Shown here: in pieces, positions 16,293 through 23,170 of the stretch
Numbering within the stretch: the stretch's first letter is position 1
Layout: every line of letters starts with the position of its first letter
Origin: an uncultured Clostridia bacterium
GTDB lineage: Bacteria > Bacillota > Clostridia > TANB77 > CAG-508
Direction: 5' to 3'
NCBI GenBank assembly: GCA_944387445.1
Contig: CALXEX010000015.1
Coordinates: 1-46,006, forward strand
DNA length: 46,006 bases
Notes under the pieces: generated by a model
Told to the model about the DNA's origin: nothing
The model's database searches: none
The model's input: only the letters and a program-made list of their open reading frames with translations
Made by a program: the position numbers and the translations under genes

Positions 16293-17633
16293 ATGGTAGA
16301 GATAACATTAGAAGATGTAAAAGCATTTTCCAAAGAATACAACGACAATCCAATCAATAAAGTGATTGAAAATGCCATTACAACAAATGGACTAGAAAAT
16401 GCTTGCTTAGATAGAGACATTATTAGAGAAAATCAACCTGTTTTCAATATTGAACTTCCAGATACCAAACGATATGATCAAAAAGAAAGCTGGAAATGTT
16501 GGATATATGCAGGATTTAATATGATTCAATATAATATGGCAAAAAATTTAAATATGGACTTAATGAACTTTGAATTATCAAGTAATTACATTGCTTTCTT
16601 TGATAAATTAGAAAAAGCAAATACAGTCTATGAAAATATTATCCGTTTACCTATTGAAAATGCAACTTTAAAATATATAAAAAAAGAACAATTATTAAAA
16701 AATTGTGTCACAGAAGCAGGATTTTATGAGTGGTTTGCAAGTATTATTAAAAAATATGGAATTGTACCATATTCTTATATGCCAAACCCAAAAGAAGGAG
16801 AAGATGGTGAGAAAATTTCTCTTATATTCAGAGAAAAAGTAAAAAAAGATGTTATACATATACTAAAAGAAAAACAACAAGGAAAAAGCGAAGAAGAACT
16901 AAGAAATCTGACAAAAACATATGCAAAACAAAATTACATATTTTTATCAAAAATCTTAGGTGAACCACCAATGACATTTGATTTGGAATATAAGGATAAA
17001 AATGGAACATACATATCGCAAAAACGCATAACACCAATGGATTTTAAAAATCAATACTTAACATTAAACTTGGATGATTTTGTATCAATTACCAATATGC
17101 CAATGTATAATAAAGAATATAATAAAATATATCGATTAAAACACTTTGGGAATGTGTATAAAAATAGTTATAGACAATTTTTAAATTTACCAATAGAAGA
17201 TTTAAAAAGATGTGCTATAGAACAACTAAAAGATGGTATTCCTGTATGTGTTACACTCGAAATTGAAAGCAAATCTGTATATGAAAAACAAGGCATTTTG
17301 GATACAAGAGTATATAATTATAAAAATACATTAAATATGCAATCACTTAATAAGAGAGAAGGCCTAGATTTTTCAGAAATTCATTTATCACATTGTATGA
17401 CAATTACAGGTGCCAATGTAATAAGTAACCATATTCAAAGATGGAAAGTAGAAGATAGTTATGGTGCAGGTCCAGATGAAAAACCAAATGGATATTATAC
17501 AATGAATGACAATTATTTTGATAAATTTGTTATGGATGTTATTATTAACAAAAGATATTTAACAGAAGAACAAAGAGAATTACTAAACCAAAAGCCAATT
17601 GAGTATGATATAGATATAGAAGACGAAATTTAA
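16293..17633 (+). CDS. PepC/bleomycin hydrolase-like cysteine peptidase, copy 2 (Asn to Asp)
   Basis: A 446-residue tandem paralogue of the preceding gene; the two share the N-terminal phrase 'NDNPINKVIENAIT' and the overall fold. The start is ATG 16293, with AAAGGAGG 4 bases upstream of the intervening TT; the earlier in-frame ATG at 16266 lacks a site. The nucleophile Cys69 is in 'DQKESWKCWIYAG' and the His367 in 'SHCMTITG'. As in copy 1, the triad Asn position is Asp (Asp388, 'RWKVEDSYG'). The C-terminal tail ends in an acidic 'IDIEDEI' rather than the usual PepC arm that reaches into the active site. The pair diverged by duplication and the Asp came first. A hydrogenase maturation role is possible but unproven. 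Confidence 0.88.
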   Translation: MVEITLEDVKAFSKEYNDNPINKVIENAITTNGLENACLDRDIIRENQPVFNIELPDTKRYDQKESWKCWIYAGFNMIQYNMAKNLNMDLMNFELSSNYIAFFDKLEKANTVYENIIRLPIENATLKYIKKEQLLKNCVTEAGFYEWFASIIKKYGIVPYSYMPNPKEGEDGEKISLIFREKVKKDVIHILKEKQQGKSEEELRNLTKTYAKQNYIFLSKILGEPPMTFDLEYKDKNGTYISQKRITPMDFKNQYLTLNLDDFVSITNMPMYNKEYNKIYRLKHFGNVYKNSYRQFLNLPIEDLKRCAIEQLKDGIPVCVTLEIESKSVYEKQGILDTRVYNYKNTLNMQSLNKREGLDFSEIHLSHCMTITGANVISNHIQRWKVEDSYGAGPDEKPNGYYTMNDNYFDKFVMDVIINKRYLTEEQRELLNQKPIEYDIDIEDEI

Positions 17634-17662
17634 AATAGTTAAAAAGAAAGAGAGATGTGGAT

Positions 17663-19414
17663 ATGGAAAAAGAAATGGTTAATTTAACAATTGATAATCA
17701 AAAAATAACAGTACCAAAAGGAACAACGATTTTAACAGCTGCAAAAAAGGCAGGAATTGACATCCCAACATTATGCTTTTTAAAAGACATCAATGAAGTG
17801 GGAGATTGCAGAATGTGTATTGTAGAAGTAGAAGGGAGAAGAGGATTTGCAACCTCTTGTATCCAGACTGTAGAAGAAGGAATGGTTGTACATACACATA
17901 CACCAAATGTATTAGAAGCAAGACATGTAATTTTAGATTTAATAATTTCAAATCATGCAAAAGATTGCTTAACCTGCACACGTTCAGGAAATTGCGAATT
18001 GCAAGCATTAGCAACAAAATTCAATGTTTTAAATATTGAATTTGAAGGAGAAAGAACAGAACACAAAATTGATGACTTATCTCCATCTATTGTAAGAGAT
18101 TTCAATAAATGTATTTTATGCAGAAGATGTGTTGCAGCATGTAAAAATGTACAAAAAATCGGTGCGATTGATTGTATCAATAGAGGATTTGAATCTTGTA
18201 TATCAACAGTTGGAGATCACAGTTTAAACGATGTTAACTGTACATTTTGTGGTCAATGTATAGAAGCTTGCCCAACAGGCGCTTTACATGAGAAAGAAAC
18301 CATTAATGATGTATGGGTAAAATTAAAAGATCCAGACACAACCGTTATAGTACAAACAGCTCCAGCTGTTAGAGTTGCTCTTGGTGAAGAATTTGGTATG
18401 CCAATTGGTACAAATGTAGTAGGAAAAATGGTTACAGCATTGAAACGTTTAGGATTTGACAAAGTATTTGATACAAATACAGGTGCAGACCTAACCATTA
18501 TGGAAGAAGCAAATGAATTTATAGAAAGATTTACGAAAAATGACAATTTACCAATGATTACATCTTGTAGTCCAGGATGGGTAAAATATATAGAAATGAA
18601 TTATCCGGAATTATTACCACATCTATCTAGCTGTAAATCACCTCACGAAATGTTTGGCGCTATTTTAAAAACATATTATGCCAATAGAGAAGGACTAGAC
18701 CCAGAAAAAATTTATGTGGTTTCTGTTATGCCATGTATTGCAAAAAAATTTGAAAGACAAAGACCAGAAATGAAGGAAGATAACTTATATGATGTAGATA
18801 ATGTTATTACCACTAGAGAATTAGCAAGAATGATAAAACAAGCTAACATTGAGTTTGAAAAGCTAGAAGATAGCAATTTTGATAGTCCTATTGGAGAAGC
18901 AAGTGGTGCAGGTGCTATCTTTGGAACAACAGGTGGTGTTATGGAAGCAGCATTAAGAACAGCACAAGATACCTTAACAGGAAAAGATTTGCCTAAAATT
19001 GACTTTGAACAAGTAAGAGGAGGAGAAGGTATCAAAAGAGCAACCATCAACATCGCAGGAAAAGATATTAATGTTGTTGCAGCAAGTGGATTAGCAAATG
19101 CAAAAACGATATTAGAAGAAATTAAATCTGGTAAAGCAAATTATCAATTTGTTGAAATTATGGCTTGCCCAGGTGGTTGTATCATGGGTGGTGGTCAACC
19201 AATTAAGAGTTCTAAGGTAAGAGCAGAAGTAGATGTTAGAAAATTGAGAGCAGATGCCTTATATACAATTGATGAAAGAAGTATTGTTAGAAAATCACAT
19301 GAAAATCCATTTATGAAAAAATTATATAAGGATTTCTTAGAAAAACCAGGTAGTGAAATTGCAGAAAAATTATTACATACAACTTATACAAAAAGAGAAA
19401 AATATAATATATAA
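17663..19414 (+). CDS. hndD: [FeFe] hydrogenase catalytic subunit HndD
   Basis: The H2-forming or H2-consuming subunit of an NAD(P)-linked hydrogenase, 583 residues. The domains in order are an N-terminal [2Fe-2S] (CFLKDINEVGDCRMC...C), a His-ligated [4Fe-4S] (NHAKDCLTCTRSGNC), two ferredoxin-type clusters (CILCRRCVAAC, CTFCGQCIEACP) and the H-cluster domain. The latter has L1 'TSCSPGW', L2 'MPCIAKKFE' and L3 'MACPGGCIMGGGQP'. L1 has Ser at the second position of the usual Cys-Cys pair. The C-terminus is complete. I use ATG 17663 with an AAGAGAG site; an in-frame GTG at 17657 is possible. Maturases HydE/F/G are not in the window. Confidence 0.96.
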   Translation: MEKEMVNLTIDNQKITVPKGTTILTAAKKAGIDIPTLCFLKDINEVGDCRMCIVEVEGRRGFATSCIQTVEEGMVVHTHTPNVLEARHVILDLIISNHAKDCLTCTRSGNCELQALATKFNVLNIEFEGERTEHKIDDLSPSIVRDFNKCILCRRCVAACKNVQKIGAIDCINRGFESCISTVGDHSLNDVNCTFCGQCIEACPTGALHEKETINDVWVKLKDPDTTVIVQTAPAVRVALGEEFGMPIGTNVVGKMVTALKRLGFDKVFDTNTGADLTIMEEANEFIERFTKNDNLPMITSCSPGWVKYIEMNYPELLPHLSSCKSPHEMFGAILKTYYANREGLDPEKIYVVSVMPCIAKKFERQRPEMKEDNLYDVDNVITTRELARMIKQANIEFEKLEDSNFDSPIGEASGAGAIFGTTGGVMEAALRTAQDTLTGKDLPKIDFEQVRGGEGIKRATINIAGKDINVVAASGLANAKTILEEIKSGKANYQFVEIMACPGGCIMGGGQPIKSSKVRAEVDVRKLRADALYTIDERSIVRKSHENPFMKKLYKDFLEKPGSEIAEKLLHTTYTKREKYNI

Positions 19415-19428
19415 AGGAGAAGAAACAT

Positions 19429-20268
19429 ATGAAAAAATTTACTTTAAAATCAAAATTTAAATTATTAACATTGACTTTTTTAATAATGATATTTATAGCA
19501 AATCCTATTATAAGTTTTGGAGCAGATAATTTACCAGAATATTTACAAGTAAGTACCGATAAAACAGAAGTGAATATGGGAGATGTTGTAAGATTAAAAT
19601 TAAGTAATCTTAGTACGGAACAAATTGATGGCTTTGGAGATGACAGAGGAGTTAGATATTTGTCAGCTAAAATTAATTATAATAAAGATGTATTTGAGTT
19701 AAACGAAGATGGAATAGAAGAAGCACTTTTAGATTTCATCCCAGAAGAAGGAAGAGATGAATATGGCTGGAAACTACATGGATTTTCTCCAGAAACAGGA
19801 GAGCTTTATTTTGCATATATGTATCCTTTATACGGAATGCTAATGGGAAGTTGTGATATAGCTACAATTACTTTAAAAGTAAAAGATAATATACCTACAA
19901 CACAAGAAAAAATAACTTTTACTGATGTAACAATTGGTACGGATGATTATAATGAAGCAAAAGTTGCAGACATTTCATTAGATGTTTTAGTAAATGGGAA
20001 TACCATAGAAGATGATAAACAAGAAGAAAATAATAATTCGGAACAAAATAATACAAACAATAATAATTCAGAAAATAATAATATAAATACCAATAATATT
20101 ATTAAGGCAAATACTATAAATACTGAAAAAGATGATGCAACAGTAGCAAATAAAGTATTGCCAAAAGCTGGAAATACTTTTCTTACTATAATAATGAGTA
20201 TATGTATTGCACTTATTATATTTTTAATAATAAACTATAAAAAATATCAAAAATTTAAAAAGGTTTAA
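19429..20268 (+). CDS. Cohesin-like surface protein with LPKAG sorting signal
   Basis: A 279-residue secreted protein. A Lys-rich start and hydrophobic segment (residues 1-31, cleavage near 'SFGA') form a signal peptide. Residues ~40-190 look like a cohesin-type beta-sandwich ('VSTDKTEVNMGDVVRLKLS', 'ISLDVLVNG'). An Asn-rich low-complexity linker (~195-225) follows, then LPKAG, a hydrophobic helix and a Lys-rich tail, which is a sorting signal with Ala in place of the Thr of LPXTG. The ribosome site is AAAGGAG and the start lies 14 bases after hndD, with no terminator between, so it may be expressed with the hydrogenase operon. If the fold is right it binds a dockerin or is a structural adhesin domain. 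Confidence 0.75.
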   Translation: MKKFTLKSKFKLLTLTFLIMIFIANPIISFGADNLPEYLQVSTDKTEVNMGDVVRLKLSNLSTEQIDGFGDDRGVRYLSAKINYNKDVFELNEDGIEEALLDFIPEEGRDEYGWKLHGFSPETGELYFAYMYPLYGMLMGSCDIATITLKVKDNIPTTQEKITFTDVTIGTDDYNEAKVADISLDVLVNGNTIEDDKQEENNNSEQNNTNNNNSENNNINTNNIIKANTINTEKDDATVANKVLPKAGNTFLTIIMSICIALIIFLIINYKKYQKFKKV

Positions 20269-20275
20269 AGGATAA

Positions 20276-20315
20276 ATAGTAGATTATTTTATGAAAATAG
20301 TCTACTATATTTTTT
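20276..20315 (+). terminator. Intrinsic terminator ending the hydrogenase operon
   Basis: A 15-bp stem (ATAGTAGATTATTTT / AAAATAGTCTACTAT, one G-U pair) is followed by a T tract. Confidence 0.85.
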
Positions 20316-20323
20316 AAAAAATA

Positions 20324-20352
20324 TTGATTTTTCTTATGGATTAGTATATAGT
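20324..20352 (+). promoter_or_regulatory. Promoter upstream of the uraA-upp leader
   Basis: TTGATT and TATAGT have a 17-base spacer. It lies before a 32-codon ORF and the hairpin-rich leader. Confidence 0.5.
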
Positions 20353-20371
20353 AAGAAAGGGTGTAAGAAAA

Positions 20372-20470
20372 ATGACAAAATTTGTAGAAAATATTACAAG
20401 ATTAAAAGCAAGTAATATCAATAGAAATATTGTTTATTTAGCATTCCCAATTTTTAAATTAATAAGGTAA
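20372..20470 (+). CDS. Possible 32-residue ORF in the leader region
   Basis: ATG 20372 with an AGAAAGGG-type site begins 'MTKFVENITRLKASNINRN' and ends in a hydrophobic/basic tail. It is preceded by a good promoter and followed directly by an intrinsic terminator, so it is placed like a small independent transcript. No family is recognised; it could equally be a decayed gene start or chance. Confidence 0.3.
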   Translation: MTKFVENITRLKASNINRNIVYLAFPIFKLIR

Positions 20471-20476
20471 GTGTTT

Positions 20477-20506
20477 ATATCAATTCAAAAGGAATTGATA
20501 TTTTTT
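20477..20506 (+). terminator. Intrinsic terminator after the 32-codon ORF
   Basis: ATATCAATTC pairs perfectly with GAATTGATAT around a 5-base loop, then a T tract. Two more short perfect hairpins follow at 20512-20532 (ATAGAACAT/ATGTTCTAT) and 20556-20578 (GAAAAATTGC/GCAATTTTTC). Confidence 0.75.
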
Positions 20507-20583
20507 ATTACATAGAACATTTTATGTTCTATATAATAAAAAATAATATTGCACAGAAAAATTGCATAGCAATTTTTCGCGTC

Positions 20584-20670
20584 GACAAATCTTTACGCTT
20601 TTTCGAGAACTTATATTTATATGGTTAAATGAGAAAAACAGAAAAAAGTTCTCTCAAAGCGAGATTTGTC
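20584..20670 (+). promoter_or_regulatory. Long interrupted hairpin in the uraA-upp leader
   Basis: Two arms pair in blocks: GACAAATC...CGCTTT...GAGAACTT on the left with AAGTTCTC...AAGCG...GATTTGTC on the right, enclosing a ~33-base loop, 40 bases before the start codon. The order of paired blocks separated by small internal loops is RNA-like. I looked for the PyrR-binding consensus and did not find it, and no T tract follows, so this is not a plain terminator. Confidence 0.5.
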
Positions 20671-20710
20671 CCATTAAACACTTACTAAGAAAATAGAAGG
20701 AGGCGTTCTA

Positions 20711-22747
20711 ATGGAACAAACAAAAAAACTACTATTAGATGTTAACGAAAAACCAACCATTGCCAAATGGATAATCCTTGCGTTACAACATGTTTTTGCT
20801 ATGTTTGGAGCAACCATTTTGGTTCCTATCATGGTTAACACATCAGCAGGGGAGACAGTTCTTACCATTCCAGTTGCATTGGTAACATCAGGAATTGGTA
20901 CATTAATCTATATTTTATGTACAAAAGGAAGATCACCTGTATATTTAGGAAGCTCTTTTGCATTTATTGCACCACTAGCAGCAGCTTATGTAAAAGGTGG
21001 AATTTCAGGTGCCATGATTGGTGTTATGGCAGTAGGTCTTGTCTATGTTATTTTTGCAATCATTATTCATTTTATAGGTAAAAAATGGATAGACAAATTA
21101 TTACCACCAGTTGTTATAGGACCAATGATTATGATTATAGGTTTAAGTTTAGCACCAAATGCAATTTCTCAAATAGGATTAGGAACTGGAACACAAATTG
21201 ATTGGAGATGTATTGCAGTTGCTTTAATTACCTTTCTAACAACAGCAATTGTTATGGTTAGAGGAAAAGGATTCTTGAAAATTATTCCATTTTTAGTTGG
21301 AATTGTTGTAGGATATATTTCAGCAATCTGTTTTGGATTGGTTGATTTTGCACCAGTATTAGAAGCTAGCTTTTTCAGTATGCCAAACTTTGTAATACCA
21401 TTCTTAAATTATGCACCTAACTTTTCAGCATTATTAACCATTGTACCAATTTCTTTGGTAACCATTGCAGAGCATATTGGTGATCATACAGCATTAAGTA
21501 CGATTATTGGAAAAAATTTATTAAAAGATCCTGGATTAGACAGAACCTTATTAGGTGACGGTTTAGCAACATTTGTAGCAGGATTTTTAGGAGGACCAGC
21601 AAATACTACTTATGGTGAAAATACATCTGTAGTAGGAATGACAAAAGTAGCATCTGTATGGGTTATTGGACTAGCAGCAGTTATTGCTATTTGCTTAGGA
21701 TTTTTAGGAAAATTTACTGCATTGGTATCAACCATTCCTGATGCCGTTTTAGGAGGTGTATCTTTATTACTATATGGATTTATTTCTGTAAATGGTTTAA
21801 AAGTATTAATCGAAAATAAAATTGATTTCGGAAAATCTAAAAATATTGTTGTTGCATCTACTATGTTGGTATTAGGATTAGGAGGGGCAGCAATCTCAAT
21901 TGTAAATGGAGATTTATCTGTAACGATTTCAGGAATGAGTTTAGCAGCGATTATTGGTATTTTATTAAATTTATTATTACCAGATGAAAAAGAAGATGAT
22001 TCCAATAAACCAGAAAATGAAGGGACAAAAGAAACTACCAATGAAACAAAAGAAGATAAAAAAGAAGTAAAATATGAAAGTGGGGCAAATACAATGGAAG
22101 AAATCAAAAAGGAAACATACAACAATGTAACTGTATTAAATAATCCTTTAGTAGAACATAAGTTATCAATTATAAGAAACAAACATACAGGAACAAAGGA
22201 ATTTAGAGAAATTATTGGAGAAATAGCAACCTTATTATGCTATCATGCATTAGAAGATGCTAAATTAAAAGAAACAGAAATTGAAACACCAATTTGCAAA
22301 ATGAAAGCCAGAGTATTAGATGAAGATAATTATGCATTTGTACCAATTTTAAGAGCTGGAACTGGTATGTTAGATGGATTATTAAAAATTGTACCAAATG
22401 CAAAAATTGGACATATTGGATTATACAGAAATGAAGAAACTCTAGAGCCAGTACAATATTATTATAAAATGCCAAAAGATATTGCTAAAAGAGAAGCCAT
22501 TATCTTAGACCCAATGCTTGCAACAGGTGGTTCTGCAGATGACACAATTAAAATGTTAAAAAAAGACGGTGTTAAAAAAATAAAATTCTTATCTATAATA
22601 TCTGCACCAGAAGGTATTGAAAGATTAAAGAAAGAACATCCAGATGTAAAAATTTATACAGCATGTATTGATGAAAAATTAAATGACAAAGGATATATTG
22701 TACCAGGACTAGGTGATGCTGGAGATAGAATATTTGGAACAAAATAA
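20711..22747 (+). CDS. Fused uracil permease (NCS2/UraA) - uracil phosphoribosyltransferase (Upp)
   Basis: One open frame of 678 residues joins two enzymes that are normally separate. Residues 1-423 are a complete NCS2 uracil/xanthine permease: 'AEHIGDHTALSTIIG' and 'NTTYGENTSVVGMTKV' are the substrate-site segments, with about 14 membrane segments. Residues 424-461 are a charged Lys/Glu/Asn linker. Residues 462-678 are a full uracil phosphoribosyltransferase, with 'HKLSIIRNKHTGTKEFRE', 'PILRAGTGM', the PRPP loop 'ILDPMLATGGSADDT' and the uracil-site end 'GLGDAGDRIFGTK'. The reaction is uracil + PRPP to UMP + PPi. If the permease has the known NCS2 topology, the transferase faces the cytoplasm. 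An internal ATG at 22094 has only a weak site (GTGGGG), so separate Upp is possible. The main ribosome site is AGGAGG. Confidence 0.95.
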   Translation: MEQTKKLLLDVNEKPTIAKWIILALQHVFAMFGATILVPIMVNTSAGETVLTIPVALVTSGIGTLIYILCTKGRSPVYLGSSFAFIAPLAAAYVKGGISGAMIGVMAVGLVYVIFAIIIHFIGKKWIDKLLPPVVIGPMIMIIGLSLAPNAISQIGLGTGTQIDWRCIAVALITFLTTAIVMVRGKGFLKIIPFLVGIVVGYISAICFGLVDFAPVLEASFFSMPNFVIPFLNYAPNFSALLTIVPISLVTIAEHIGDHTALSTIIGKNLLKDPGLDRTLLGDGLATFVAGFLGGPANTTYGENTSVVGMTKVASVWVIGLAAVIAICLGFLGKFTALVSTIPDAVLGGVSLLLYGFISVNGLKVLIENKIDFGKSKNIVVASTMLVLGLGGAAISIVNGDLSVTISGMSLAAIIGILLNLLLPDEKEDDSNKPENEGTKETTNETKEDKKEVKYESGANTMEEIKKETYNNVTVLNNPLVEHKLSIIRNKHTGTKEFREIIGEIATLLCYHALEDAKLKETEIETPICKMKARVLDEDNYAFVPILRAGTGMLDGLLKIVPNAKIGHIGLYRNEETLEPVQYYYKMPKDIAKREAIILDPMLATGGSADDTIKMLKKDGVKKIKFLSIISAPEGIERLKKEHPDVKIYTACIDEKLNDKGYIVPGLGDAGDRIFGTK

Positions 22748-22797
22748 CACAAACCCTTCTATTTTAACTATATATATTTAAGTTCGCGAAGAAACGC

Positions 22798-22834
22798 AAA
22801 GAGACAATTAGAACATAACTCTAATTGTCTCTTT
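22798..22834 (+). terminator. Intrinsic terminator after uraA-upp
   Basis: A perfect 15-bp stem (AAAGAGACAATTAGA / TCTAATTGTCTCTTT) with a 7-base loop. It also faces the 3' end of the small minus-strand ORF. Confidence 0.85.
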
Positions 22835-22840
22835 CTCATG

Positions 22841-22933
22841 CTATTTGTTGTTATTAGTTTGTTTTTCATTATTTTTGTTTTGATTATTTGAATTGTTATT
22901 ATTGTTTTTATTTTCTTTATTTTTCTTACTCAT
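22841..22933 (-). CDS. 30-residue Asn/Lys-rich small protein
   Basis: A short ORF beginning MSKKNKENKNNNNN and ending NNNK, made almost only of Asn, Lys, Gln, Glu and Ser. A strong GAGGAGG ribosome site lies about 10 bases upstream of the ATG, and a terminator follows its stop on the same strand. The good translation signals argue that it is real. The composition suggests a disordered, very hydrophilic peptide; similarity to small spore-type proteins is only a thought. It lies in the 423-base gap between uraA-upp and murD. Confidence 0.5.
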   Translation of the reverse strand: MSKKNKENKNNNNNSNNQNKNNEKQTNNNK

Positions 22934-22999
22934 ATATAAAGCACCTCCTCAAGTACTAATCCTATTTTGTACCATAAACCAAAAAATATTCACAATTAT

Positions 23000-23028
23000 T
23001 TGTTTTTTTTATATAATTGATATATAAT
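23000..23028 (+). promoter_or_regulatory. Promoter of murD
   Basis: TTGTTT and a perfect TATAAT are spaced by 17 bases. It lies ~140 bases before murD, leaving a long leader. Confidence 0.65.
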
Positions 23029-23054
23029 AGCAAATGAAAGAAAGGCATAGATAA

Positions 23055-23159
23055 GTGAAATCAAAAATCTTAATGTGCAAATGTATAAAATGGCTTTGTT
23101 TAATGTTGCACAAATACAGAAAAAAACGTAAAAAACAAATTAGTATATTAAAAATTTAG
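23055..23159 (+). CDS. Possible 34-codon leader ORF upstream of murD
   Basis: A GTG-started frame with a GAAAGG-type site, encoding a basic peptide with three Cys near its start ('CKCIKWLC') and a Lys/Arg-rich end. Its TAG lies inside the murD ribosome-site region (AGGGGG), so translation could be coupled. It could also be chance in an AT-rich leader. Confidence 0.25.
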   Translation: MKSKILMCKCIKWLCLMLHKYRKKRKKQISILKI

Positions 23160-23170
23160 GGGGCTTAACA

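Noticed and set aside
17790-19053. Multiple minus-strand frames of 60-113 codons over hndD
   Set aside because: They are antisense shadows of a clearly coding gene, without ribosome sites or recognisable motifs.
20584-20710. PyrR-binding attenuator upstream of uraA-upp
   Set aside because: I looked for the conserved PyrR loop and a following terminator and found neither; only a non-specific paired structure is claimed.
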